Assembly (NCBI GenBank): GCA_947588955.1
Contig: CANPYX010000004.1
Coordinates: 70,421-118,176 of the forward strand
DNA from: an uncultured Oscillospiraceae bacterium
Lineage (GTDB): Bacteria; Bacillota; Clostridia; Oscillospirales; Oscillospiraceae
DNA: 47,756 nt
Reading direction: 5' to 3'
Every line of letters starts with the position of its first letter. Positions within the stretch are counted from its first letter, which is position 1. Made by a program: the position numbers and the translations under genes. The notes under the pieces are model-generated. The model saw nothing but the letters and a program-made list of their open reading frames with translations. It had not been told where the DNA came from and searched no databases. This document shows positions 8,447-17,210 of this stretch, in pieces.

Positions 8447-10645
8447 TCAAAGGTGGAGTACCCGGTCGCGGATCTCCTGGGTCCGGCCCTGGTTCCAGAA
8501 CTGGGTGCCGATGTAGCCGCAGGTGCGGCGGGCGACGTTCATCTTGTTCTGGTCGGTGTTGCCGCACTTGGGGCACTTCCAGATGAGCTTTCCGTCCTCC
8601 TCGGCGATCTTGATCTCACCGTCCCAGCCGCAGACCTGGCAGTAGTCGGACTTGGTGTTGAGCTCGGCGTAGATGATGTTGTCGTAGATGAACTTCATCA
8701 CCTGCAAAACAGCCTCCAGGTTGTTCTGCATATCCGGGACCTCCACGTAGCTGATGGCGCCGCCGGGGGAGAGGGCCTGGAACTCCGCCTCAAACTTGAG
8801 CTTTGTGAAGGCGTCGATGGGCTCGGTGACGTGGACGTGGTAGGAGTTGGTGATGTAGCCCTTGTCGGTGATGCCCTCGATGACACCGAAGCGGCGCTGG
8901 AGGCACTTGGCGAATTTGTAGGTGGTGGACTCCAGGGGGGTGCCGTAGAGGGAGTAGTCGATGTTTTCGGCCTGTTTCCACTCCTTGCACTTGTCGTTCA
9001 TTCTCTGCATGACGGCGAGGGCGAAGGGGGTGGCATCCGGGTCGGTGTGGGATTTGCCGGTCATGTACTTGACGCACTCATAAAGCCCGGCGTAGCCCAG
9101 GGAGATGGTGGAGTAGCCGCCGTAGAGGAGCTTGTCGATGGGCTCGCCCTTGCCAAGGCGCGCCAGGGCTCCGTACTGCCAGAGTATGGGCGCCACGTCG
9201 GAGGGGGTGCCCAGCAGACGCTCGTGGCGGCACCTGAGAGCGCGGTGGCACAGCTCCAGGCGCTCGTCGAATATCTTCCAGAACTTGTCCGTGTTCCCGC
9301 CGGAGGAGAGCGCCACGTCGGGGAGGTTGATGGTGACCACGCCCTGGTTGAAGCGCCCGTAATACTTGTGCTTGCCGGGCTCGTAGTTGCCGGCGTTTGC
9401 TATGTTGCCCACGCCCGCGTCGGTGAACCTGTCGGGGGTGAGGAAGGAGCGGCAGCCCATGCAGGTGTAAACGTCGCCCTTGAGCTCCAGCATCTTCTTC
9501 TCGGAGATGTAGTCCGGGACCATGCGGCGGGCGGTGCACTTGGCGGCCAGCTTCGTCAGCTCCCAGTAGCGGGAGCCCTCGGTTATGTTGTCCTCCTCAA
9601 GGACGTATATGAGCTTGGGGAAGGCGGGGGTGACCCAGACGCCGTCCTCGTTCTTGGTGCCCTCGTAACGCTGCTCCAGGACCTCGCGGATTATAAGTGC
9701 CAGGTCCTCCCGCTCCCGCTCATTCCTCGCCTCGCCCAGGTACATGAACACGGTGACGAAGGGGGCCTGTCCGTTGGTGGTGAGGAGGGTGACCACCTGG
9801 TACTGTATGGTCTGGACGCCGCGGCGGATCTCCTCGTGCAGGCGGTCCTCAACTATCTTTTGAATCTTCTCCTCGGAGGGGTTGACGCCCAGGGTGACGA
9901 GCTCCTGCTCCACGACCTTTCTTATCTTCCGGCGGGAGATGTCAACAAAGGGAGCCAGGTGCGTGAGGGAGATGGACTGACCGCCGTACTGGTTGGAGGC
10001 GACCTGCGCGATGATCTGCGTGGCGATGTTGCAGGCGGTGGAGAAGGAGTGGGGGCGCTCGATGAGAGTGCCGGTGATGACGGTGCCGTTCTGGAGCATG
10101 TCCTCTAAGTTCACCAGGTCGCAGTTGTGCATGTGCTGGGCGTAATAGTCGGTGTCATGGAAGTGGATTATGCCCGCCTCGTGAGCCTCGACTATGTCGC
10201 GGGGGAGAAGAATACGCTCACTGAGGTCGCGGCTGACCTCGCCCGCCATGTAGTCGCGCTGGGTGGAGTTGACGACAGGGTTCTTGTTGGAGTTCTCCTG
10301 CTTCGCCTCCTCGTTGCAGCACTCGATGAGGGACAAAATCTTTTCGTCGGTGGTGTTGCTCTGGCGGACCAGGGAGCGGGTGTAGCGGTAGGTGATGTAG
10401 TTCTTGGCGACCTCAAAGGCGCCGTGAGCCATTATCTGCTTCTCCACCAGGTCCTGGATCTCCTCCACCGAGGGGCTCCTGCCCATGTTCTCGCAGTCCA
10501 GCTCCACGCTGGCGGCGATACGCTTTATCTGGAGCGGGGTCATTCTGTCCTGCTCCTCCACGGACATGTTGGCCTTGCTGATGGCGTTTTCAATCTTGGT
10601 GATGTCAAAGACCATCTCGGAGCCGTTGCGCTTTATGATTTTCAT
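8447..10645 (-). CDS. nrdD: Anaerobic (class III) ribonucleoside-triphosphate reductase NrdD
   Basis: Oxygen-sensitive glycyl-radical enzyme that makes dNTPs from NTPs. The 732-aa product starts with an ATP-cone (MKIIKRNGSEMVFDITKI, about residues 1-90) that senses ATP/dATP. The catalytic barrel includes TCMGCRSFLTPD and NQGVVTINLP. The C-terminal zinc site has YCQVCG and WKCPKCGN (about 660-695), and the radical-bearing glycine is in RRTCGYIG (about 708). Length fits the family. RBS GGGAGAG precedes ATG 10645. It is upstream of its activase nrdG and driven by an unusually structured promoter (10773-10857). No aerobic reductase gene is in the window. Confidence 0.97.
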   Translation of the reverse strand: MKIIKRNGSEMVFDITKIENAISKANMSVEEQDRMTPLQIKRIAASVELDCENMGRSPSVEEIQDLVEKQIMAHGAFEVAKNYITYRYTRSLVRQSNTTDEKILSLIECCNEEAKQENSNKNPVVNSTQRDYMAGEVSRDLSERILLPRDIVEAHEAGIIHFHDTDYYAQHMHNCDLVNLEDMLQNGTVITGTLIERPHSFSTACNIATQIIAQVASNQYGGQSISLTHLAPFVDISRRKIRKVVEQELVTLGVNPSEEKIQKIVEDRLHEEIRRGVQTIQYQVVTLLTTNGQAPFVTVFMYLGEARNEREREDLALIIREVLEQRYEGTKNEDGVWVTPAFPKLIYVLEEDNITEGSRYWELTKLAAKCTARRMVPDYISEKKMLELKGDVYTCMGCRSFLTPDRFTDAGVGNIANAGNYEPGKHKYYGRFNQGVVTINLPDVALSSGGNTDKFWKIFDERLELCHRALRCRHERLLGTPSDVAPILWQYGALARLGKGEPIDKLLYGGYSTISLGYAGLYECVKYMTGKSHTDPDATPFALAVMQRMNDKCKEWKQAENIDYSLYGTPLESTTYKFAKCLQRRFGVIEGITDKGYITNSYHVHVTEPIDAFTKLKFEAEFQALSPGGAISYVEVPDMQNNLEAVLQVMKFIYDNIIYAELNTKSDYCQVCGWDGEIKIAEEDGKLIWKCPKCGNTDQNKMNVARRTCGYIGTQFWNQGRTQEIRDRVLHL

Positions 10646-10772
10646 TGTACTCTCTCCCTTTGGTGATACTTTCTTTATCGGTGTCCCTTGCCCTTGTCGC
10701 GGTGAGCGGACGCGGGGATAATTTATTTGAAAATCGAATTATTCCGGCGCCGGGGAAACGCCGGTACGATAA

Positions 10773-10801
10773 AATATACCACATGATGTGGTGGAAGTCA
10801 A
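10773..10801 (-). promoter_or_regulatory. nrdD promoter with a palindromic operator filling its spacer
   Basis: Minus strand: TTGACT (10801-10796), 17-bp spacer, TATATT (10778-10773) with a TG extension. The perfect 15-bp palindrome ACCACATGATGTGGT (10778-10792) covers almost the whole spacer, so a dimeric regulator bound there would block polymerase. The leader from here to the ATG is about 120 nt with no ORF. Confidence 0.65.
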
Positions 10802-10808
10802 GTGGAAA

Positions 10809-10857
10809 ATGGCATATATAGTGTTTTTGACGTTTGACATAACACAATATACGGGGA
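10809..10857 (-). promoter_or_regulatory. Pair of NrdR-box-like sites upstream of nrdD
   Basis: On the plus strand 10809-10824 ends in CATATATAGTGT and 10842-10857 begins ACACAATATACGG. Each resembles one half plus centre of the NrdR consensus ACACWATATWTWGTGT. Their starts are 33 bp apart, about three helical turns, the usual tandem arrangement. NrdR represses reductase genes when dATP is high. They lie just upstream of the -35 rather than over it. Confidence 0.5.
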
Positions 10858-10948
10858 TGCGGGGCAAAGGGAACAAAAACGCCGAAAAAATGGCGGCAAT
10901 TGGAGATTTTTGTCGGAAAAGTGTCGGAAAAAATAGTCAAAAGATGAT

Positions 10949-11629
10949 TTAAAGCCTGATTTCAACCTGTTCAGCGGCGGTTATGCCGTCCGGCTCCACG
11001 TCGCACAAGAGCGCCAGGAGGTTGACGCCCTTTGCCGCCGCCTCGGAGAGGGCGTCGGCAAACTCCGGGTGGGTGGCGCGGTTGGGGGTGAAGTATTTTG
11101 CGCGGCGCATCGCTATTATAAACACGGCCCAGGCGGAAAAGCCCGCCTCGGCGCATCTTATGAGCTCCCTTAGGTGCTTGACGCCGCGCAGGGTTGGCGC
11201 GTCGGGGAACATGGCGACGCCGTTTTCCTCCAGAGTCACGCCCTTGACCTCGCAGAAGGCGCGGGTGTTTTGAGCCTCCGCGTAGAAGTCCAGGCGGGAG
11301 CCGCCGAAGGGTGTTTCGGGGCGGATGAGGGTGGGGGAGGGGAAGAGCCTCCCCGCGGCGAGATACTCACCGAAGACGGCGTTGGGGGCGGCGGAGTCGA
11401 TGTTTATGAGGAGATCGCCCTTTTTGACGGTTATGAGGTCGTAGAGGGTCCGGCGGGCGGGGTTTTCCGACCTCTGTACCCAGACAGGCGCCCCCGGAAC
11501 CAGGAGCTCACGGCACCTGCCCGTATTTTTTACGTGCACAGTCTCAACCACTCCGCCAAGCTCTACACGGGCGATGAACCTGTTGGGGCGGTCAATAAAC
11601 ACGGCGGGGAGGACGTTTTCGTATCTCAT
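10949..11629 (-). CDS. sfsA: DNA/RNA nuclease-like protein SfsA
   Basis: SfsA family (sugar fermentation stimulation protein); members have an OB-like N-terminal fold and a PD-(D/E)XK-like C-terminal domain, cellular role unsettled. The 226-aa protein has the hallmarks HVKNTGRCRELL (about residues 32-43), KKGDLLINIDSAAPN (about 69-83), SRLDFYAE (about 110-117) and CEVKGVTLEENGVAMFPDAP (about 125-144), the last including the E-x-K nuclease-type pair. ATG 11629 has AGGTGA 7 nt upstream. A weak GCCG/CGGC stem followed by T-rich sequence lies about 55-70 bp beyond its stop, in the nrdD upstream region. It is probably monocistronic. Confidence 0.93.
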   Translation of the reverse strand: MRYENVLPAVFIDRPNRFIARVELGGVVETVHVKNTGRCRELLVPGAPVWVQRSENPARRTLYDLITVKKGDLLINIDSAAPNAVFGEYLAAGRLFPSPTLIRPETPFGGSRLDFYAEAQNTRAFCEVKGVTLEENGVAMFPDAPTLRGVKHLRELIRCAEAGFSAWAVFIIAMRRAKYFTPNRATHPEFADALSEAAAKGVNLLALLCDVEPDGITAAEQVEIRL

Positions 11630-11693
11630 TTGATAATCACCTGATTTTTTGACGTTTTTTTAATTTTACACCCGCAAAAGCTTCTGTCAAGGG

Positions 11694-11721
11694 TTGAATT
11701 TTACGGGTTTTCTGATATACT
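11694..11721 (+). promoter_or_regulatory. Sigma-A-type promoter of trkA-trkH
   Basis: TTGAAT at 11694-11699, 16-bp spacer, TATACT at 11716-11721 with TG extension. It is 37 bp before the trkA start and divergent from sfsA. Confidence 0.7.
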
Positions 11722-11757
11722 GGAATATACTTGTCGGATTCCAATGGAGGGATATTT

Positions 11758-13131
11758 TTGAACATAATCATCGTCGGCGCCGGCGGAGTCGGGTACTCGC
11801 TGGCGGACAGCCTCAACGCCGAGGGACATCAGATAACGCTCATTGACCCCAACGCCCACCGGCTCAACGCGGCGCTGGAGAAGATAGACGTGCAGGGCAT
11901 AGCCGGCAACGGGGTGAGCCACGAGGTCCTGCAGGAGGCGGGCATAGGCGGGGCGGACCTGCTGATCGCCGTCACGGATCAGGACGAGGTGAACATGCTC
12001 TGCTGCCTCATGGCAAAAAAGCTGTCGGGCTGCCAGACCATAGCCCGCGTCAGGAACCCGGTCTATTACAGGGAGATAAACCTTTTAAAGGACGAGCTGG
12101 GGCTGAGCATGGCGATAAATCCTGAGCTTGCCACAGCCAGCGAGATATTTGACCTCATACAGATACCCAACGCCATGACGGTTGAGTCCTTTGCCAAGGG
12201 CAGGGTGAACCTCATCGAGATAATAATCCCCCAAGGCTCGCCGGCGGACGATCTGAAGGTGATGGACTTCCCGCAGAAGGTATCCAAGGGAACGCTCATC
12301 TGCATACTTGAGCGGGGCGACACGCACCGGGTGGAGATACCCCGCGGCGACACCGTGCTCCACGCCGGGGACAGGATATACATCATAACGCCGCCGGAGG
12401 AGATGACGAAGCTTTTCAAAAAGCTGGGCTTCCAGGTGAAGCCCTCCAGGGACGTGATGATAATCGGCGGGGGCAGGACCGGCTACTATTTGGCGGACCA
12501 GCTGCTCTCCGCCGGAAACAGCGTGAAGATAATCGAAAAGAACCGGGACGTATGCGAGGAGCTTGCCGCCAATCTGCCGGGTGCGGAGATAATAAACGGC
12601 GACGCGGTGGACCGCCAGCTTTTGACGGAGGAGGGCATAGGCGGCGAGGACGTATTTGTTCCGCTCACGGACCTTGACGAGGAAAACATACTCCTCTCCC
12701 TCTACGCCAGAAAGATCTCCAACGTGCGGCCCATAACTAAGGTCAGCACCTTCGGCTTCACCGAGGTGACGGAGGAGCTGCCCGTGGGGAGCATAATAAA
12801 CCCCAAGGAGATAACGGCGTACAGCATACTCCGTTACGTGCGCGCCATGTCCAACTCCTCCGACTCCAGCGACATCGAGTCCCTCTACTACCTGGCGGGG
12901 CGTCAGGTGGAGGCGCTGGAGTTCCACATAAAGGCAAAGAGCGCCGTGACGGACCGCCCGCTCTCGGAGCTGAGGCCGAAGATGATACCGAACCTGCTCA
13001 TATGCTGTATCTACCGGGACGGGCGGCTCATAATCCCCCGAGGCAACGACGTGATACGCCAGGGCGACACCGTGGTGCTGGTGACCACCGCCCAGAAGCT
13101 GGGCTCCATCAACGACATTCTAAGGTCCTGA
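11758..13131 (+). CDS. trkA: Trk potassium uptake protein TrkA (tandem RCK domains)
   Basis: Cytoplasmic NAD(H)/nucleotide-binding gating subunit of the Trk K+ uptake system. The 457-aa product has two RCK_N Rossmann folds (IIIVGAGGVGYSLADSL at the N-terminus and MIIGGGRTGYYLADQL at about residue 233), each followed by an RCK_C domain: the duplicated TrkA form. I chose TTG 11758 because GGAGGG (11746-11751) is 6 nt upstream and the protein then starts directly at the first beta strand; an upstream in-frame start at 11731 lies too close to the -10 to be in the transcript. trkH follows after 15 bp. Confidence 0.94.
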   Translation: MNIIIVGAGGVGYSLADSLNAEGHQITLIDPNAHRLNAALEKIDVQGIAGNGVSHEVLQEAGIGGADLLIAVTDQDEVNMLCCLMAKKLSGCQTIARVRNPVYYREINLLKDELGLSMAINPELATASEIFDLIQIPNAMTVESFAKGRVNLIEIIIPQGSPADDLKVMDFPQKVSKGTLICILERGDTHRVEIPRGDTVLHAGDRIYIITPPEEMTKLFKKLGFQVKPSRDVMIIGGGRTGYYLADQLLSAGNSVKIIEKNRDVCEELAANLPGAEIINGDAVDRQLLTEEGIGGEDVFVPLTDLDEENILLSLYARKISNVRPITKVSTFGFTEVTEELPVGSIINPKEITAYSILRYVRAMSNSSDSSDIESLYYLAGRQVEALEFHIKAKSAVTDRPLSELRPKMIPNLLICCIYRDGRLIIPRGNDVIRQGDTVVLVTTAQKLGSINDILRS

Positions 13132-13146
13132 GCGGAGGGAGAGAGC

Positions 13147-14586
13147 ATGAACTATTCCTTTATCCGCTGGCTTGTGGGCTGGGTGCTGTGCATCGAGGCG
13201 GCGTTTTTGCTGATACCCCTGGGGCTGTGCCTGGGCTACGGGGAGCCCTACGCGCCCGATTACCTGATAGCCATAGCCGTGACAGCCATTCCGGGGATCG
13301 CGATGGCGGCAAAAAGACCGAAGAACAGCTCGTTTTTTGCCCGCGAGGGCTTTGTGGCGACGGCGCTGAGCTGGATAATAATGTCCCTTGCCGGCGCGCT
13401 TCCCTTTTTTATCTCCGGCTGTATACCGAATTTCGTCAACGCGCTCTTTGAGGTGATCTCCGGCTTTACCACCACCGGCGCGTCCATACTCTCCGACGTG
13501 GAGGCGCTGCCCAAGTCGCTTCTCTTCTGGCGCAGCTTCACCCACTGGATAGGCGGCATGGGCGTTCTTGTCTTTCTGCTGGCGCTCCTGCCCATGACCG
13601 GCGGGCAGAGCATACTAATAATGCGCGCCGAGTCGCCGGGGCCCTCCGTGGGCAAGCTGGTGCCCAGGCTCCAGCGCACCGCCGTGTACCTTTACGGGAT
13701 ATACCTCGTTATGACCGTGGCGGAGGTCATCGTGCTGGTGATAGGCGGGCTGGACCTGTTTTCCGCCCTGTGCATCTCCTTCGGCACCGCCGGCACCGGC
13801 GGCTTCGGCGTCCTCAACGACTCCTTTGCCAGCTACTCCGCATATGTGCAGATAGTCGTTACCGTCTTCATGTTCCTCTTTGGCGTCAACTTTAACTTCT
13901 ACTTCTATTTGACGATAAAAAAGCTCCGCGCCGCCTTCGGCATGGAGGAGGTGCGGACGTACCTTTTCATATTCCTCGCGGCTGTGGCGCTGGTGACGGT
14001 GAATCTGATGACCCAGATGGGCGGAACCTTCGGCTATTCGCTCCTGCACGCGGTGTTCCAGTGCTCCTCCATAATGACCACCACGGGCTTTTCCTCCGTG
14101 GACTTTGACCTGTGGCCAACCTTCTCAAAGACCGTCCTCATCTGCCTCATGTTCGTGGGCGCCTGCGCCGGCTCCACAGGAGGCGGCATAAAGGTCAGCC
14201 GCGTGCTCATGTATTTCAAAAACATAGGCCGAGAGCTCCGGCGCCTCATCCACCCCCGCACCGTCACCGCCGTCCGCATAGACGGCAAGGCGGCGGACCG
14301 GGACATGGTGGCGTCGGTGAATATGTGGCTTTTGGCGTACATCTCCGTCTTTTTCGGCTCCATGCTCATAATCAGCATTGACAACTTTGACTTTACCACC
14401 AACTTCTCCGCCGTCGCCGCCACGCTCAACAACATAGGCCCCGGCCTGAGCCTGGTGGGTCCCAGCCGCAACTTCGGCGACTACTCGGTGCTTTCAAAGC
14501 TGGTGCTGATGTTCGACATGCTGGCGGGACGGTTGGAGATATTCCCCATGCTGCTGATGCTAAGGCCCGCGACGTGGAAGAAATAG
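13147..14586 (+). CDS. trkH: Trk potassium uptake protein TrkH
   Basis: Membrane channel subunit taking up K+ with TrkA. The 479-aa protein has the four-fold M1-P-M2 architecture with selectivity-filter-like loops SGFTTTGASIL, GTAGTGGFGV and MTTTGFSSVDFD, and SCAGSTGGGIKVSR-like sequence (CAGSTGGGIKVSR) after the third repeat. Length is typical of TrkH/TrkG and KtrB relatives. RBS GGAGGGAG is 7 nt before ATG 13147. Directly downstream are a perfect 12-bp stem-loop and then family 1 repeat copy 1b. Confidence 0.95.
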   Translation: MNYSFIRWLVGWVLCIEAAFLLIPLGLCLGYGEPYAPDYLIAIAVTAIPGIAMAAKRPKNSSFFAREGFVATALSWIIMSLAGALPFFISGCIPNFVNALFEVISGFTTTGASILSDVEALPKSLLFWRSFTHWIGGMGVLVFLLALLPMTGGQSILIMRAESPGPSVGKLVPRLQRTAVYLYGIYLVMTVAEVIVLVIGGLDLFSALCISFGTAGTGGFGVLNDSFASYSAYVQIVVTVFMFLFGVNFNFYFYLTIKKLRAAFGMEEVRTYLFIFLAAVALVTVNLMTQMGGTFGYSLLHAVFQCSSIMTTTGFSSVDFDLWPTFSKTVLICLMFVGACAGSTGGGIKVSRVLMYFKNIGRELRRLIHPRTVTAVRIDGKAADRDMVASVNMWLLAYISVFFGSMLIISIDNFDFTTNFSAVAATLNNIGPGLSLVGPSRNFGDYSVLSKLVLMFDMLAGRLEIFPMLLMLRPATWKK

Positions 14587-14593
14587 AACTGGC

Positions 14594-14620
14594 TTGAAAG
14601 GTCGCAAAGCGACCTTTCAA
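14594..14620 (+). terminator. Perfect 12-bp stem-loop after trkH
   Basis: TTGAAAGGTCGC-aaa-GCGACCTTTCAA, 7 nt after the trkH stop. It lacks its own T-run; hairpin A of the following repeat supplies one. It may be a processing or stabilising hairpin rather than the terminator. Confidence 0.45.
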
Positions 14621-14633
14621 TGCCAAAGCCTTC

Positions 14634-14806
14634 AAAAAAGGGCTTTGCCCTTTTTTGGAGGGGAAACGTTCAGAAAAAATCCGTGAATTTTGCGAAATTC
14701 ACGGATTTTTTCCTGCTGTCGCGCTGCGCGCGCCGCCGTAGGCGGCACACTTGCGCGACAAAAGGTGATTTTTCCGACGTACATGCCGTCGGAAAAATAT
14801 TTTATT
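14634..14806 (+). repeat. Family 1 structured repeat, copy 1b (downstream of trkH)
   Basis: Hairpin A AAAAAAGGGC-ttt-GCCCTTTTTT (14634-14656). Hairpin B (14674-14711) is a 17-bp perfect stem with loop TGCG. Hairpin C has outer stem TGTCGCGC (14717-14724)/GCGCGACA (14753-14760) and inner GCCGCC/GGCGGC. Hairpin D is at 14768-14798. Hairpin A with six T's is the likely trkAH terminator and, being symmetrical, could also serve asnB, which converges from the other side. Confidence 0.8.
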
Positions 14807-14833
14807 GGGGGGCTGATTACGTGGGGGTGCGGG

Positions 14834-16654
14834 TTAAACTATACGTATTTTGTAAATTTTCAACCAGTGGTTGAGCTGTAAAAACCAGGCTACGGTTTGG
14901 GGGGTGGTCATTAGCTGGCCGTACCAGGGGACGGGGCGGTCGGAGGTCATTAGGGCTCTCAGCTTATCCTCCCGCGCGATGTCGTGGAGCGGCTGCGATT
15001 TGTCGGCGAGAACGGCCTCCAGCTCCCGGTTGACGGCGGCGAGATACGCCGGGTTGTGGGTCTTGGGGTAGGGGCTCTTTTTGCGCCACAGGACCTCGTC
15101 GGGCAGTATGCCGCGCATGGCCTCGCGCAGGAGCCCCTTTTCGTACCCGTCCCGGTCCTTGAACTCCCAGGGCACGGTGTACAGGTACTCCGCTATCCTG
15201 TGGTCGCAGAATGGCACACGCACCTCCAGGGAGGACCACATGCTCATCCGGTCCTTGCGGGTGAGAAGCGTCTGCATGAACCAGTCCACGTTCAAATTCA
15301 TCATCTGCTTCATCCGCCGCTCCAGCGGCGGCGTGCCGGGGAGAATGTCGCTTCCTTCGCAGGTGGCGCGGTAATATCCGTCCACGAACTGTGCGGGGTC
15401 GATGCCCTCAAGGACGCCGTCCTTGATGAAGGATGCCCTGTACGCCGTGGACTGCGCCCAGGGGAAGCCCTCGCGCTCCCGCACCGTGGGGTCCCTGTAC
15501 CACGGGTAGCCCCCGAATATCTCGTCCGCGCACTCGCCGGACACCGCGACGGTGGCGAGCTTCTTTATCTCCCGGCAAAAGAGCAGCAGGGAGGAATCCA
15601 CGTCCGCCATTCCGGGAAGGTCCCGCGCCTCCACCGCCTCATAGAGCGCCGACACCAGCTCCGGCGTATCCAGCGTCACCTGATGGTTGTTCCCGCTCAG
15701 GAAGTCCGCCATTATCCTGATGAACGCCGGGTCGGAGTTGGGCTGGAACTTGCTGGCCTTAAAATATTTCGCGTTGTCCAGGTAGTCCACGGACACGGTG
15801 TCCAGCGCCATGCCCCTTTCGGCGTACTCCCTGTCCGCCACGGCGGAGATGACCGACGAGTCCAGTCCGCCGGAGAGGAAGGTGCACAGCGGCACGTCGG
15901 AGACGAGCTGACGCTTGATGGAGTCCAGCACCAAAAACCGCACCTTCTCCGCCGTCTCCTCAAAGCTGTCCGTGTGGGGCGCGTCGCGCAGACGCCAGTA
16001 ACGGCGCAGGCTCAGAGTGTCCGTGTCGGGAGAATACCAGCCGCACTCACCGGGCAGAAGCTCGGAAATATCCTTGAAAACTCCGCTTCCGGGGGCTGTT
16101 CCGGGTCCCAGAAGCAAAACCTCCGCCAAGCCCTGCCGGTCCACCTCCGGCTCAACCCAGGGGTGGCGCAAAAGCGCCTTCAGCTCCGAGGCAAATATCA
16201 GCGCCCCGCGCCGGCGGGCGTAAAAAAGCGGCTTGACGCCCATCCTGTCCCGGCAGAGGAAGAGCCGCCGCCTTCGGCTGTCCCAAACCGCGAAGGCGTA
16301 TATCCCGTTGAGCCTATCCACAACGTCCTCCCCAAATTGGGCAAAGGCGTGAAGAAGCACCTCCGTGTCCGACCGGTTCGTAAACTCATGCCCCAGGGCG
16401 CAAAGCTCCCGCCGGAGCTCCGGCGCGTTGTATATCTCGCCGTTGTAAACTATGGTGTACCCGTCAAAGCTCATGGGCTGTCGCCCGTTTTCCGGGTCCA
16501 TCACCGAAAGCCGCGCGTGAATAAGCGCCGCCTCATCAAAAACCGCCATACCCCTCTGGTCCGGTCCGCGCCGCTCAAGTGATCGCCGCATATCTTCAAA
16601 TACCGGTATAAGCCGGCGAATGTCGCCGCCGACCTGTCCCGCGATTCCGCACAT
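14834..16654 (-). CDS. asnB: Asparagine synthase (glutamine-hydrolysing) AsnB
   Basis: Makes asparagine from aspartate, glutamine and ATP. The 606-aa product begins MCGIAGQ, so Cys2 is the N-terminal amidotransferase nucleophile after Met removal; the glutaminase domain spans about residues 2-200 (RGPDQRG, YNGEIYN, NRSDTEV). The synthetase domain carries the PP-loop LSGGLDSSV (about 261-269) and the GECADEIFGGYPWY segment (about 378-391). RBS GGAGGT is 7 nt upstream of ATG 16654. A perfectly paired hairpin with a U-run lies in the short leader. It is convergent with trkH. Some AsnB-like proteins act in cell-wall amidation or antibiotic clusters, but full motifs favour asparagine synthesis. 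Confidence 0.94.
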   Translation of the reverse strand: MCGIAGQVGGDIRRLIPVFEDMRRSLERRGPDQRGMAVFDEAALIHARLSVMDPENGRQPMSFDGYTIVYNGEIYNAPELRRELCALGHEFTNRSDTEVLLHAFAQFGEDVVDRLNGIYAFAVWDSRRRRLFLCRDRMGVKPLFYARRRGALIFASELKALLRHPWVEPEVDRQGLAEVLLLGPGTAPGSGVFKDISELLPGECGWYSPDTDTLSLRRYWRLRDAPHTDSFEETAEKVRFLVLDSIKRQLVSDVPLCTFLSGGLDSSVISAVADREYAERGMALDTVSVDYLDNAKYFKASKFQPNSDPAFIRIMADFLSGNNHQVTLDTPELVSALYEAVEARDLPGMADVDSSLLLFCREIKKLATVAVSGECADEIFGGYPWYRDPTVREREGFPWAQSTAYRASFIKDGVLEGIDPAQFVDGYYRATCEGSDILPGTPPLERRMKQMMNLNVDWFMQTLLTRKDRMSMWSSLEVRVPFCDHRIAEYLYTVPWEFKDRDGYEKGLLREAMRGILPDEVLWRKKSPYPKTHNPAYLAAVNRELEAVLADKSQPLHDIAREDKLRALMTSDRPVPWYGQLMTTPQTVAWFLQLNHWLKIYKIRIV

Positions 16655-16667
16655 ATAATGACCTCCA

Positions 16668-16700
16668 AAAAATAACGGCGCTCACCGGGGGTGAACGCCT
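16668..16700 (-). promoter_or_regulatory. Terminator-like hairpin in the asnB leader (possible attenuator)
   Basis: Minus strand: GGCGTTCACC-ccc-GGTGAGCGCC (16700-16678), all ten positions pairing with one G-T, then GTTATTTTTT and immediately the asnB RBS. A second small hairpin GCCTTTG-gaa-CAAAGGC (16713-16697) shares its last bases with it, so the two compete. A TATAAT-like -10 lies at 16719-16714 with no good -35, because the composite repeat begins at 16731. Confidence 0.45.
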
Positions 16701-16730
16701 TTGTTCCAAAGGCATTATATGAGGAAACAT

Positions 16731-16923
16731 GTTAAACGGTACCACTTTAAGGGCCGCGCCTTTAATAGGCGCGGGGGCTCCGGAGCCGCGGGGCTCTTTT
16801 CAGGACCGCGCCCTTAATGGGCGCGGGGGATTTACTTTCCTCTCTTTTGGATTCGCCAAAAGAGAGGAAAGTAACAAAGGAGAGAAAAGCGACCAGGGAG
16901 GGATAATGATATCCCTCCCTGGA
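16731..16923 (+). repeat. Family 2 structured repeat, copy 2a
   Basis: Order: CGCGCCTTTAATAGGCGCGG stem, GAGCCGCGGGGCTC stem, CGCGCCCTTAATGGGCGCGG stem, GGATTTACTTTC, stem CCTCTCTTTTGG-attcg-CCAAAAGAGAGG, GAAAGTAACAAAGGAGAGAAAA, and a last stem CCAGGGAGGGAT/ATCCCTCCCTGG (16892-16922). Confidence 0.7.
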
Positions 16924-17210
16924 CCCTCGTTGGGGTCGGCAGAAGCTTTACGCGCCCTACCGTATTGTCTCACGACGGCTCCCGCAGTCTAAAACTTGCA
17001 CGCACGGGCAGAAGGAACGGCGCGCGGGTTCCCAAAACCGAATTGCACAGTCTCCGAACTCGCTTAGCCGCTTAACGTGGTAGGTAATCAGAATGCCCTG
17101 CCCTTCAATTGCGCCGCGCTTTGTGGGTGCTTGTCGGGCAAAATGTTTCAGTGCTGCTCCTACACAGTGCTTTCGCAACTGCTGCCGATACGCTCCCCAC
17201 CGGGGGTTCT

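Noticed and set aside
8348..10108. 586-codon plus-strand ORF opposite nrdD
   Set aside because: Shadow of nrdD in GC-rich DNA; Leu/Val/Gly/Asp-biased composition, no RBS, no domain.
14984..16582. 532-codon plus-strand ORF opposite asnB
   Set aside because: Antisense shadow; Arg/His/Pro-rich, while asnB has complete motifs.
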